A stretch of 64,000 nucleotides of DNA, from contig JAPOTY010000027.1 in NCBI GenBank assembly GCA_026708965.1, forward strand, positions 1-64,000. Direction: 5' to 3'. The notes under the pieces are model-generated. The model was not told the DNA's origin. It saw nothing but the letters and a program-made list of their open reading frames with translations, and made no database searches. The number at the start of each line of letters is the position of its first letter. The stretch's first letter is position 1. This DNA is from Gammaproteobacteria bacterium. GTDB taxonomy: Bacteria; Pseudomonadota; Gammaproteobacteria; Steroidobacterales; Foliamicaceae. This document shows positions 32,502-42,600 of this stretch, one piece after another. The translations under genes were made by a program, and so were the position numbers.

Positions 32502-34508
32502 CTAGTTTTCGGGCTGCTGGATGGTGACGAGTTGGCCTGCGGCCACGTTCTCCCGGGTCGTGGCGGCGCCGTCCGGCCATTCCACTGCAAGGTCCGCCTG
32601 TGTGCGGGCACCTAGCCCGAACAACTGCACCAGCGGGTTTTGCGAGGTGAAGTTGCTGCCGATGGTGATTTCCCGCATCTGATTCCGGCCGCCGGCCGTG
32701 AGCGTGATCCGGGCCCCGGCTGCGGCGGTATTGGGCGCGCGGCCTTCGAGCTTCACCTTCAGGTAGTTGTTCGCGCTGCTGTCGTTCCGCCATAGCGTGC
32801 CTGCGTTGTTTTCGTTGCGGTGCATTTGGAAGATATCGATATCGCCATCGTTGTCGAAATCCGCGCATACGATGCCGTGGCCGCGCTCGCTATCGGCGAT
32901 GCCCGCCTCTTCCGATATTTCCGTGAAGGCGCCCGCGCCGTCGGAGATGAACAGCCGGCTTGGGTCGGTATCGTATTTTTCGGACGCGAAGCGCTCCACA
33001 TGCACCCAGCCGTTGGTGTGGTACAGGTCCAGATGGCCGTCGTTATCGAAATCCGCGAAGCAGGAACCCCAGCCCCAGCCTCCGTCGCGCACCCCGGCTT
33101 GTTCGGTGGCGTCCGACAGCTCCCCGCCGTCATTGCGGTACAAGCGGTTGCCATGCTTGAATATCTGTTCGCCGTTGCCGTCCGGATCGCTCCAGATGGA
33201 GCTGACGAACCAGTCCAGGTCGCCGTCGTTGTCATAGTCGCCCACCGCCGCGCCCATGCCGTTGCCGTCCACGACCACCTCGCGGTTGGTGGCATCGCGG
33301 AATGTGCCGTCGCCCTCGTTGACGTAATACTTCGAGGTGAGGAAATCGGCGGCGATCACGAGGTCGGGATAGAGGTCGTCCGTGATCCGGGCGAAGACGG
33401 GGCTGAAGGTATAGTCGTGGCCGCTGCCGCCGAACGACCCGACGGGATTGTCCTCGATGATGGTTTGCGCGATGCCCGAGGGCAGGCTCACGTCGGTGAA
33501 TCGGATCACGCCGTTTTCGCTGTCGTTGCGCCATAGGCTCTCGGTGCTGTAGGGCCAGGGTCGGCTCTCGTCGTCCTTGGGGCGCGGCGTGCCCCAATGC
33601 GCCAGGAACAGGTCCAAGTCGCCGTCGAGATCGTAATCGCCGAAGGCTGATGAAATCGTATAGCGGGCGTTGATGCTTTCCAGCCCTGAGCCGTCGGTTG
33701 CGTCGGTGAAGGTGCCGTCGCCGTTGTTGCGGTAAACAATCGCCCGGTCGCCCATGACGCCGCCAAGGAAAAGATCGATATCGCCGTCGCCGTCCATATC
33801 GGCGAATCCCGGCCCGCTGTGCCGGAAGCTGCCGGATGCGGCCCGCGGGTTGGCCACGCCTGCCTCCTCGGCCCGGTCCTCGAAGGTATTGTTGCCAAGG
33901 TTGCGGTACAGCAGGTTGGGGCCGAGGTCGCCGCGCAGCACGAACAGGTCCACCCGGCCGTCGTTGTCGTAGTCGCCGGCCGCCACGCCGCCACCGAATT
34001 CGCGCACATCGGCATCCTGCGGCAGGCTGCTCCCGCCGGGCGATTCGGTGTAGCCGCGCTCGAATGCGATGCCGGAACCGGGGGTGGCGTCGGCGAAAGT
34101 AACGCTCGCCACGATGTCGTTGACCGCGATCGTCACCCGGGCGGTGGCGGAGGCCGTCCCGTCGCCGGCGGTTATCGTGACCTCCACCGATATCTCGGCT
34201 TCGTGGTCCAGCGATTCGTCGGCCTTGAGCCTGAGCTCGCCGCCGCTGATCTCGAAGCGTTCGTCGCTGACGGTAAAAGCAACCGAATCGCCATCCGGGT
34301 CGCTGGCTGCGACCGAAGTGATCGCCGCGCCCGGCTGGTTCTCATCGACCGACGCGGTGGAATCGACCGTGATCGAGGGCGGTCGGTTGGTCAGCGCGGG
34401 GGCGGACTCCGGGGAGCCGCCGCCGCCGGATCCTCCTCCGCACGCGGCAAGCAGCGCTGCGGCCAGCGCAGGCGCCGGCCATGCGCCGGTCCGTGGTTGT
34501 GCAGGCAT
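32502..34508 (-). CDS. FG-GAP/ASPIC (CRTAC1-family) lipoprotein with cadherin-like domain
   Basis: About 668 residues from ATG 34508, chosen because it gives a lipoprotein signal (PAPALAAALLAACGGG). After a Gly linker, a cadherin-like repeat (ITVDSTASVDENQPGAAITSVAASDP, LDHEAEISVEVTITAGDGT) is followed by seven or so FG-GAP/VCBS blades with calcium-binding DxDxDGxxD loops (DYDNDGRVDLF, DMDGDGDIDLF, DFDNDGHLDLY). The ASPIC/UnbV domain closes it (GARITLTAGGRNQMREITIGSNF, LGLGARTQADLAVEWPDG). Surface-exposed beta-propeller, probably for adhesion or polymer binding. Single gene, divergent from the thioredoxin-like lipoprotein. Confidence 0.9.
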   Translation of the reverse strand: MPAQPRTGAWPAPALAAALLAACGGGSGGGGSPESAPALTNRPPSITVDSTASVDENQPGAAITSVAASDPDGDSVAFTVSDERFEISGGELRLKADESLDHEAEISVEVTITAGDGTASATARVTIAVNDIVASVTFADATPGSGIAFERGYTESPGGSSLPQDADVREFGGGVAAGDYDNDGRVDLFVLRGDLGPNLLYRNLGNNTFEDRAEEAGVANPRAASGSFRHSGPGFADMDGDGDIDLFLGGVMGDRAIVYRNNGDGTFTDATDGSGLESINARYTISSAFGDYDLDGDLDLFLAHWGTPRPKDDESRPWPYSTESLWRNDSENGVIRFTDVSLPSGIAQTIIEDNPVGSFGGSGHDYTFSPVFARITDDLYPDLVIAADFLTSKYYVNEGDGTFRDATNREVVVDGNGMGAAVGDYDNDGDLDWFVSSIWSDPDGNGEQIFKHGNRLYRNDGGELSDATEQAGVRDGGWGWGSCFADFDNDGHLDLYHTNGWVHVERFASEKYDTDPSRLFISDGAGAFTEISEEAGIADSERGHGIVCADFDNDGDIDIFQMHRNENNAGTLWRNDSSANNYLKVKLEGRAPNTAAAGARITLTAGGRNQMREITIGSNFTSQNPLVQLFGLGARTQADLAVEWPDGAATTRENVAAGQLVTIQQPEN

Positions 34509-34655
34509 TGTCTGTTCGGTTCCGGATCGCTTGCTTCGCCCCGTAAGGGTTAGGGCGAGCGAATCTAACACATTGGCCGCGCCGCGCGCTTCTGTTGTCG
34601 GCTGGAATCGGGGTTAAGGGGTTAAGATGGTCGGCGCAATCATAGGAGCGCCGTA

Positions 34656-35924
34656 ATGCACCACCGCAGTTTTCTTTGCTTGATGGCGGCGGGCGCAGCC
34701 GTCTTTTTCACGGCCTGCGCCGCCAACGATGCCGAATCGAATCGCTACACGATCACCGGCGATGTGTCCGCGGCCTATTCCAACGGCGAGTTCGTGGTGT
34801 GGGTCGCGGCGCCGAAAGGCGAAAGCGGGGGCGCGACGGGCATGGCGGCGGCCACGCCCGCGTCGGGCGGCGGCGATCCGCAAAAGAGCATGAAGGACAG
34901 CCTCAATATCGTGGCCGAGGCGCCGATCATTGACGGCAAGTTTTTCCTTGAGGGCACGGCGGATGCGCCGCGCAATGTGTATTTCTATGTGCTCGGCGCG
35001 GTCACCCCCGAAGGCAGGCGCCTAGCGCCTATGAAAGGACAGGCATTCATTCTTGAGCCGGGCGATCTCAAGCTCACGATGAGCGCTAGGGCCCGGTTCC
35101 TGATGGAAGGCGGCCATTACAACGATATCGTGGTGAATTCCTGGAAGCGGTCGCCCGAATACATTGCGCTGACGGAGGCCTACAACCGCAAGGTGGCGGC
35201 GGTGGACGGGGAAACCGAGGATGAGAGGCGGGCGCGGACGGAACAAGCCTCGGAGACCTACAGCGCGATACTGGACTTGGAGAATGAAGGCCGCAGGAAG
35301 GTGGCCATGAGCCATGAGGACCCGCTGGCCCGCAAGCTGACCCTGCAATCCACCTGGCTGCGCGACCGTTGGTTCGGGGATGCCGTGCGGGCGCTGGCCG
35401 AAGTCATTCCGGACGACCCTTGGATCATCGACGCGCTGGCTTCGGAAGAGCAGTACGCTGCGGCGCGGGCAAGGCGGGCCCAATTCGCCGTGGGAGCGGA
35501 AATCCGGGATTTCGAGGCCGAGACGCTGGACGGCGAAACGGTGAGCATTGCCGGGGCGCGCCAAGGCAAGGAGGTGGTGCTGGTGGAGTTCTGGGCTTCA
35601 TGGTGCGGCCCCTGCCGGGTGGAAATTCCGCACATGAAGCAGGCTTATGCGGATTACGGGCCGCTCGGCTTCGAGATTTTCTCGTTCACCGTGGATGACG
35701 AGCGCGAGGATTGGGAAGAGGCATCCGAGGAGGAGCAGCTGCCTTGGATCGATGCCGGCATGGGCATGGACCATTCGGCCACGGAAACCTACGGCGTGAC
35801 CGGCGTGCCGGCCAATTTTCTCGTGGACGCCGGCTCCGGCGAGATCATCGCTAGGAATTTGCGCGGCCACAAGCTCGACGAGGCGCTCGCCGAGCGTTTC
35901 GGAAAGGCGGGCGCCGAAGGCTGA
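34656..35924 (+). CDS. Periplasmic TlpA-like thioredoxin-fold lipoprotein (copy A)
   Basis: 422 residues with a lipoprotein signal (LMAAGAAVFFTACAAN). The N-terminal ~250 residues match the DUF4369-like region found before TlpA domains in Bacteroidetes-type disulfide proteins. The C-terminal ~140 hold the thioredoxin domain: FWASWCGPCRVEIPHMKQAY with the CGPC site, and the cis-Pro region TYGVTGVPANFLVDA. It should reduce or isomerise disulfides in the periplasm. AGGAG precedes the ATG by eight bases. A convergent homologue ends 11 bases beyond its stop. Confidence 0.88.
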   Translation: MHHRSFLCLMAAGAAVFFTACAANDAESNRYTITGDVSAAYSNGEFVVWVAAPKGESGGATGMAAATPASGGGDPQKSMKDSLNIVAEAPIIDGKFFLEGTADAPRNVYFYVLGAVTPEGRRLAPMKGQAFILEPGDLKLTMSARARFLMEGGHYNDIVVNSWKRSPEYIALTEAYNRKVAAVDGETEDERRARTEQASETYSAILDLENEGRRKVAMSHEDPLARKLTLQSTWLRDRWFGDAVRALAEVIPDDPWIIDALASEEQYAAARARRAQFAVGAEIRDFEAETLDGETVSIAGARQGKEVVLVEFWASWCGPCRVEIPHMKQAYADYGPLGFEIFSFTVDDEREDWEEASEEEQLPWIDAGMGMDHSATETYGVTGVPANFLVDAGSGEIIARNLRGHKLDEALAERFGKAGAEG

Positions 35925-35934
35925 TCCCTCGGCC

Positions 35935-37197
35935 TCAGCCCGAAGGGGCCAGCGCCGTGCCGACGGTCGGCTCCTCAGCGGCGGGGAGCGCAACGCCGTC
36001 GATCAGTTCGGCCAGCTTCCGGTCGAGCTTCGCGCCGCGCAGATTCCTGGCCACCACCACGCCCTGCGAATCGATCAGGAAATTCATCGGAATCGCCAGC
36101 ACGCCGAATTGCTCAGGAACGGGGCTGGCGTAGGCCAGCAGGTCGCTGGTGTTGATCCATGGAATGCCGTCCTCCTCGCTCGCTTCCGCCCAGTCGTCGC
36201 GGTCCTCGTCGAGCGAGTAGGCGAACACATCGAAGCCTTTCGGCTTATAGTTTTCGTAGGTGGCGATCAGATTGGGATTCTCCGCCCGGCAAGGGCCGCA
36301 CCACGAAGCCCAGAACTCGATTAGCGTGTAGTCGTGGCGGGCGCGCGAGTCCGCGAGCCGGTATTCCGCCCCGTCCAGCCCCGTGGACGAAAAATCCTCC
36401 ACCTGCGCGCCTTCCTTCATGGCTTGGGCGGCGGTTCGCATTTGAATGCCGTGGGTGACGAGGCTGCGCGCGGCCAGCAGCGCCGGATGCTCGCCCAGCG
36501 CGCCTTGCAGCTCGGTCAGCCGCTCCAGCGCGTTCTCGCCGCCTAGGCCGCCGAGCTGCACCGCATAAAGGCTGGCGAGCGGGTCGTTGTCGGCCTCGGC
36601 GATGGCCCGCAATGCCGTCGATCGCACGTCTTGCAGCGCCCGGTAGCGCGCCCATGATTCGTCGAGCAAGGCCTGATAGCCTTCATCGCCTTCCTCCACG
36701 CCCTTGCGCTGCTCCATGATTTCGCGGTAGGCCGCGAGCGCGTCTTGGTAGGCTTCGCTATCCTCCCAGGAAGCAATGACTTGCTGGTGGTACGGCCCGC
36801 CGCTGGCCCGCAGGCCCGCCACGCCGCCGGCGTATTCAATCTGGATGCCGCCCGCCTCCAGGATTAACTGCACCGAACCCTTGCCGTTGCCCTCCGCATC
36901 GCGCACTGATAACCGCGCCACTCCGCCGTGCTGGAGCGTCCCCTTTAATTCGAACTCGCCGCCGGCCAGCAGCGCGCGGGCGATCTCCTCGGATCCGCCC
37001 ACCACGCCTGTGCTGCGGCTCAATACCGCTTCGCCCTCCTCAAGCAATTCGCCGACGCTGCCGACAATCCGGTATTGCGCCGCCGCATCGGGAGCATCGT
37101 TGCGGTCCGCGCACCCGGCCAGCGCGGCCATTCCCGTCACGGCGAGCGCAACCCAATGCGTTGCGATGCGGGCTTGCTGGTTTTTTCCGGTGGTCAT
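35935..37197 (-). CDS. Periplasmic TlpA-like thioredoxin-fold lipoprotein (copy B)
   Basis: About 420 residues from ATG 37197, which gives a lipoprotein signal (WVALAVTGMAALAGCADR). Same architecture as the convergent copy A: DUF4369-like N-terminus with YHQQVIASWEDSEAYQDALAAYR (compare YNDIVVNSWKRSPEYIALTEAYN in copy A), then a thioredoxin domain FWASWCGPCRAENPNL and FGVLAIPMNFLID. The two are paralogues placed tail to tail with an 11-base gap, probably an old inverted duplication. Same predicted role, possibly different partners. Confidence 0.88.
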   Translation of the reverse strand: MTTGKNQQARIATHWVALAVTGMAALAGCADRNDAPDAAAQYRIVGSVGELLEEGEAVLSRSTGVVGGSEEIARALLAGGEFELKGTLQHGGVARLSVRDAEGNGKGSVQLILEAGGIQIEYAGGVAGLRASGGPYHQQVIASWEDSEAYQDALAAYREIMEQRKGVEEGDEGYQALLDESWARYRALQDVRSTALRAIAEADNDPLASLYAVQLGGLGGENALERLTELQGALGEHPALLAARSLVTHGIQMRTAAQAMKEGAQVEDFSSTGLDGAEYRLADSRARHDYTLIEFWASWCGPCRAENPNLIATYENYKPKGFDVFAYSLDEDRDDWAEASEEDGIPWINTSDLLAYASPVPEQFGVLAIPMNFLIDSQGVVVARNLRGAKLDRKLAELIDGVALPAAEEPTVGTALAPSG

Positions 37198-37317
37198 TCG
37201 TGTTCTCCCCGAAGCGGCAGTGCCGCAAGCGCCGAAACAACAGAACGGGCGCTCGCAGCCCGCTATTGTAAGAGTCGGCTGCCGCGTCCTTTCAGCTTGG
37301 CGCAATATGCTGCGGGC

Positions 37318-37617
37318 TTAAGGGAGCGCTGCGATGATTGAGGGCAGCGCGGGGATTCGGGTGGCCGGAAGCACGCTGATTCCTTGGCCCACCGCATATT
37401 CCCGCCGCGCCGGACAGACCACGAACAGGTGGTCAAGCGCCAGCGTTTCGGCAGTATTGCGCATGGACCGGGACACGGCGGGCGCCTCGCTGAATTTCAT
37501 CTCGAAACCGATCCGCCGGCCCGCTTTTTCAATCAGCAAATCCAGTTCGCCCCCGTCGTGGGAGGCCCAAAACCAAGGCTGGGGGCGCCCTAGGCAGCAC
37601 AGCACCTGCTCGACCAT
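37318..37617 (-). pseudogene. C-terminal remnant of a DUF4143-type ATPase
   Basis: 99 residues that resemble the end of AAA/DUF4143 proteins: FWASHDGGELDLLIEKAGRRIGFEMKFSEAP, a restriction-endonuclease-like ELDLLI...E-K core, then LDHLFVVCPARREYAVGQGISVLP. The ATPase part (normally another ~300 residues) is absent and no continuation lies upstream, where an inverted repeat and the end of an unrelated gene are found. Most likely a relic of a mobile or addiction-type gene. A short independent protein is possible. Confidence 0.6.
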
Positions 37618-37629
37618 GAAACCTTATAG

Positions 37630-37662
37630 ACGAAATCTCGGAGCTTGAGTCCGAGATTTCGT
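37630..37662. repeat. 13-bp perfect inverted repeat
   Basis: ACGAAATCTCGGA, seven-base loop GCTTGAG, then TCCGAGATTTCGT. It lies just upstream of the DUF4143 remnant and 35 bases beyond the stop of the 500-residue gene. No U-tract follows on either strand, so a classical terminator is unlikely. An operator or an insertion-end scar are alternatives. Confidence 0.75.
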
Positions 37663-37696
37663 TACTTTGTTCTGTTGGGCGCTGTCGGACGAAGTG

Positions 37697-39199
37697 TCAG
37701 GGCAGCCTTCTGGCGTAAGCTAGTTCGCCTTCGGCAGTCGCATACAAGCTGCCAGGAAATCCCTGGGAGGCGCATTGGTTGAAGCTGTGCTGATTGCCCT
37801 CTATCCTGAACTTGGGCTGCCCGTAAAGGGACACGGAGTTCAAATCGTACACGTCGTAGAATCGCCTTGCACGGTTGATCAAGTTGCCGCGAGCAGGGAG
37901 CCGCCGCACAATCAGTTGGTCGTTATCGCCGAAAAAGGCGCCGTTGAACCGGCCCACATCTTCTTCCGTAGCCTGCGTTGGCAGAATGCTGGAAAGTCGG
38001 CTAATCTGCTCGGCGGCGTTGAGCGTGGGCAATACAAATTCCGGCTCGCCGGTTGCTGCATCCAGAACGTAAAGCACCCAATCATCCTCTAGCGCAGGGC
38101 GTTCCGCCGTGCTGGCCGTAGCCGTCCGGAACAAAAGCTTGTGACCATCGGCGGATGTGCGCACGGTTCGCGCTCGCGTCCCTACGGCCCCCTGTGCATG
38201 CCATTCCGCCACCAGCCGGAGATCGCTCCAGTCAAGCCGTATCTTTCGGATATGGAGGCTTTCCGAACCGTCAGCGCCCTCCGAGAACAAATATCCTTCT
38301 TCCGAGGACACGAGATGGAAGTAATCATCGCGTCCGGAGCCGGGGGCATGGATGCTGCGCCCGGGCCATTTGCCTTTCGCGCTGAAGAAGTAGTGCATGC
38401 CAAGGCCCCAAGAAGAGCCATCGGATACTGGCTCCAGATGGACTTCCTCGTTGCTCGCGGTGTAAGCCGCAACGTATGGAAGCTTGCGTTGCGGCTGAGC
38501 GAATATTGTGCCTAGGTCATAGTGCGCCTCGGTTCCTTGGGTCGGGTTGACGACCACCAGACGCGCCGACCAGTCGCTGCCCAGCGGCTCAATGAAGAAG
38601 AACGAAGATCCGTCATTTGCTACGTCGAATAGCCAGATATCCTCTTTCTCGTAGATCAATTGGCCATCCCGGTAAATTTGAAGGGGCTGGCCGTTGCCAA
38701 GCAGTGGCAACCCCGTGGTTTTGGGCATGACCATCGGAATGCCCCCAAACCCGGTAATCACGTCGCCGGAGTCTGTTTTGCCCAAGTGGACCTGGAAAGG
38801 AAAGAAAGGCAAGGTCCCTGAATAAAGCACACCGGCACTGCCCACGGTTGAAAATCGCGCGCCGCTTCCATACCCTCCTGCTCGCGGGGGCATCACCACA
38901 ACCGCTGTGCCGCTGGCGGCGCCACCGCCTGCATGCAGCCCGCACTCCGGCCCGGGCTGGTCGATCACTTCCTCGGGTGTCAGCGCCGCTCCGCCCGAAT
39001 CCGGCGCCGCAACGGACGATGGCTCCATCTTGGCCTTAAGCACTAACGGTCGAAACGGCGCCTCTTGCAACGCGAAACTCCCGGCAGGAGCCTCGATTGC
39101 CGGTTCTGGTTCTTCCTGCGGCTGGGGAAAGTATTGCAGCGCCAATATCGCGGCAATCGCGACCAGCAGGGCGGCGACCAAGGTCGCTCGCCTGCTCAC
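37697..39199 (-). CDS. Membrane-anchored protein of unknown function, associated with TonB receptor
   Basis: 500 residues with an N-terminal anchor (TLVAALLVAIAAILALQYF), a Pro/Glu-rich linker and a large, beta-rich extracytoplasmic domain with repeated motifs such as DIWLFDVANDGSSFFFIEPL, WVLYVLDAATGEPEFVLPTL and SADGHKLLFRTAT. That pattern recalls WD40/beta-propeller proteins. The ATG sits in the stop of the 148-residue gene (ATGA). With that gene and the TonB receptor it forms a three-gene operon, so it may be a periplasmic partner of the receptor. Family not recognised. Confidence 0.75.
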   Translation of the reverse strand: MSRRATLVAALLVAIAAILALQYFPQPQEEPEPAIEAPAGSFALQEAPFRPLVLKAKMEPSSVAAPDSGGAALTPEEVIDQPGPECGLHAGGGAASGTAVVVMPPRAGGYGSGARFSTVGSAGVLYSGTLPFFPFQVHLGKTDSGDVITGFGGIPMVMPKTTGLPLLGNGQPLQIYRDGQLIYEKEDIWLFDVANDGSSFFFIEPLGSDWSARLVVVNPTQGTEAHYDLGTIFAQPQRKLPYVAAYTASNEEVHLEPVSDGSSWGLGMHYFFSAKGKWPGRSIHAPGSGRDDYFHLVSSEEGYLFSEGADGSESLHIRKIRLDWSDLRLVAEWHAQGAVGTRARTVRTSADGHKLLFRTATASTAERPALEDDWVLYVLDAATGEPEFVLPTLNAAEQISRLSSILPTQATEEDVGRFNGAFFGDNDQLIVRRLPARGNLINRARRFYDVYDLNSVSLYGQPKFRIEGNQHSFNQCASQGFPGSLYATAEGELAYARRLP

Positions 39200-39642
39200 G
39201 GTGTCTGGCCTCCGACATCCATCCCGCCGGCATTGGATTCCGCAAAACTATTCTGCTGGCCGCACCGCGCTGTTAATTTCCTCGGAGTAAGGAGCGGATG
39301 AGGAGCCAACACAATAGGCGGCGGAATAACCCGGAGGGGATTAAACGGCGGAGGTAAGTAAATCCGGATGGGAATGCGCGGAATCCGTTGGCCGATAACC
39401 GTTATGTTCGGGATTTCCGACGGCTGCTGCGGTATCTCGTACTCCTTCGGGGCGCAGCCGCCTTCGGTCCAGACCAACTCGCTTCCGTCGCCTACCGGCA
39501 TGTAGTGCGACGGAACCCATTTGTCGTTATCCGGGCATATGGTTCCATCGGGGCCTATATTTGCTCCGAAGGCGACCGGCAGCATCAACAGCGCAGGGAA
39601 CATGGCCGCCAACGCCCGCGATGTGGTGCTGCAGCCTCGCAT
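39196..39642 (-). CDS. Small exported Pro/Cys-containing protein
   Basis: 148 residues with an N-terminal signal peptide (ALAAMFPALLMLPVAFGA). The mature part has three cysteines (DGTICPDNDKWVPSH, TEGGCAPKEYEIP, LTARCGQQNS) and a Pro/Ile-rich stretch (RIPRIPIRIYLPPPFNPLRV), suggesting an extended envelope protein. It begins seven bases after the TonB receptor stop and overlaps the next gene. Not recognised. Possibly a small lipid- or ligand-binding accessory of the receptor. Confidence 0.7.
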   Translation of the reverse strand: MRGCSTTSRALAAMFPALLMLPVAFGANIGPDGTICPDNDKWVPSHYMPVGDGSELVWTEGGCAPKEYEIPQQPSEIPNITVIGQRIPRIPIRIYLPPPFNPLRVIPPPIVLAPHPLLTPRKLTARCGQQNSFAESNAGGMDVGGQTP

Positions 39643-39649
39643 GGTTACT

Positions 39650-42600
39650 TCATTGCGGCGCCGCGAACGACTTGCGAATGTTCAGAATATAGGATCGTCC
39701 GTGGTTCCACTCCCAGAAAGGGTTGATGCTGTAGATATCCCTATCGCCCGTTTCGGGATTCAGGGTGTAATTGCGGGAGGCTGCGTTCGTGAGATTATTG
39801 ATTGTGAGGTTCGTCTGCCATCCACGCAGCCAAGCGGGAGCGTCGAACAAGTCGTCTTGGCCAAACTGGTATCCGATTACCAAATCGTAGCTCGTCGCCG
39901 GTTCTGTGACCCTCTCGGAGGTCGTGGAAACAAGGGTGGAAACTCTTGATGCGCCCTCCAAATCGATGCTCGCGAACAGCCCCCCATTGCTCCAAGTGAA
40001 CTGCGCATTGGTCTTATGCCGGGAAACCGGCTCAATCACCCGGGCATCCTGCGGCCCGGAGTCATCCCGGGTCTCGACTAGGTTTTGAACCGACGGAACT
40101 GCCGGATCCAATTGAATGTCGTAGCGGTTGGTGTACGACCGGCGAACCAGGATTGAAAAATCGTTCGCTCCCATTTCCCAGTCGTAGCGCAGCTCGTAGT
40201 CCACGCCGGTCCGCTGGAGCTGGGCCACATTGATGAAGCGGGTTTCAACCAGATAGATGTCCTCGTCGGGCAGGTAGATAATGTAGCCGGGAAGGTTGTC
40301 GGGATCGACATTGAAGCGCGAGCCCGATAGCTGAAGTATCCGGTTTTCGTAATCGGTGTCGCTCCAAGCCGCGCGCAGCGAGACCCCTGGCAGGAAAGCG
40401 GGAGAAATTTCCGCAATCAAGCTGATGCTGTCCGCTGTTTCCGGAACGAGCTTGTCATTGGCCCCGGCGATAGAATACGTGGAGCCGCGCGTAAATGTGC
40501 AGCCGCTGCCGTCTGGGTCGAGCAGGCACAACTGGGCGAAACTGCTGTCCGGGGCCCTGTCCTGAGTGCGCTGGATTAAATGGTTCATTTGCGGGGCGAT
40601 GAAGGATGTGGCTTGCCGCCCTCTAAAACGAACGCTATCGTTCATCTGGTACAGAAATCCGACGCTGTAGGTGAATTCGCTTCCCGGATCCTGGGGGTTG
40701 TCGGTTCCTGCTTCGCCGGATTCCGAATTCCGGTATTGCACTTCAACATTCGAATACGAGTCATAGCGCCCGGAGAAAGTCAGGTTGAGGCGCTGCACGC
40801 CGTTCATGGCATTGCCCGCGCCGATCAGAGGAACTGCGCCTTCGAAAAACCCCGCTTGAATGGTGCGGCTGATCGAGGTGTTGAATGCCTGCGCGCCCGC
40901 CGGATTGCCGCTCGGGCAAATCAGGGGGCTGCACCGCCCGACGGCGGCATGAAACTCGGAGAAAGTGTCCAATTCGTCTTCGCGGTAGTCGTAGCCAGCG
41001 ACCACTGCGACAGGCCCTCCAGGCGCCGAGAACAATTCGCCGCGCACCAAGGCCTCAAACTGGGTTTCCCTGTTCTCCGAGCCGGAATCAAGCCCTGCGG
41101 CGACGTACGAAGACAGATCGCCAAATGGATTGATCGGCGTGGGGGGGGGGCCGAATACGGTGCAATTGCCTCCAAAGAATGAAGAGTAGTTGTACCTGGT
41201 TCCGCCAAGCTCCATTTGCTTGGCCGCGCATGCGGCCTCGTCAATTCCACTGAACCGCCCAATTGACGCTTCGCTGACCCCATCGCTGTTCATCCCGACG
41301 CGCACTGAATCGGCATCAAGCACGCTGGCTTGATTGGAGGCTAAATCGTTCGCAACACGACTGAATTCAACATCCCAAGACCATATTTCGCTGATCCGGC
41401 CGTCAAAACCCAAGCTGGTGAATAACGTGTCGCGCTCAGATGCGAAGTTCGTTGGCGGCGGGCCAAGGATCTGTCCGAACGCCGTTACGCGCACGCCGAA
41501 GGGGTTGTAGGGGCTGTTCGGATGCAGCGAGCCATTGAACGAGTTAAGCCCTCGGTAGCTGGTCGTCTCGTCTCTTGTCCAGCGCAGATTGGCATGAATA
41601 TTGATGGCATCGGAGATGGCCTGGTCCACCCCTGCGCTGAATGCGTTTTGCTCCTTGTCCGGTCGCAGGCTATAGCCTAGCTCCGTGTCCTCTCCCCACA
41701 TTGGAGCGCCGAAGATTTCGATGCTGTTGAGATCGTCGCCGGACATGAAGCCCGCCGGCACGGTAATATCCGAGTGGCAGGTCGCCATAGCCTGCGCTTC
41801 CGGATTCAGCGCGGCGAACTCGTCCCGAGTGAGGATATCGCCGTTGAGTTCGTACACGATGGCCTTGGCTGCGTCGCATGAGCGGTCGAAGAAATAGCTG
41901 TATAGCCGCACTTGCGGGCCGGGCTGCCCCCGCTGCTGATCGCCGGTGTCGTCGCGGTTGGCGTTTATGATCGAATCCCGCGTAGAGGCATCCAAGCCGG
42001 AATCACGGAAGTACTCGTAGCCGATATTCGCCCGCCCGCCATCCCAGGCCAAGCCGGTGGAAACGCCGATTCGCGTTTCCTCGAATCCGCTCTTGTGGGG
42101 TCGCGAATAGTTCACGTCCAGATCAACGCCGGTGTAATCCTTGCGCGTAATCACGTTCACGACCCCTCCCACGGCATCGGATCCGTAGATGGCGGACGCG
42201 CCGTCCAAGAGAACTTCAATCCGCTCGACCATGGCCAATGGAATCGTCGAAATGTCGCTGACTCCCCCGGTGATTCCGCTATGCCCGATGCGGCGCCCGT
42301 CCACCAATATCAAGGTGTATTCGCTGCCTAGGCCGCGCAGGTTAACCGTGGAGGCGCCGATAATGTTGGTTGTGCCGTTGAGCTGGGAGCCGAAGGTTTC
42401 GGTGGTGCCGTTGATGTTTTGCGGGAGTTGCCGCAGAACGCGGGCCAGGGTGAGTTCGCCGGATGCGCGGATATCCTCCCGGTCGAGAATGATGAGGTTG
42501 CCGGACAACTCCGAGGGCGGGCGGTTGAGGCGGCTGCCGGTCACGCGCACGGCAGGCAGCTCGAGCACGTCCTCTTCCGCGCCGCCGCCGGTTTCCTCCT

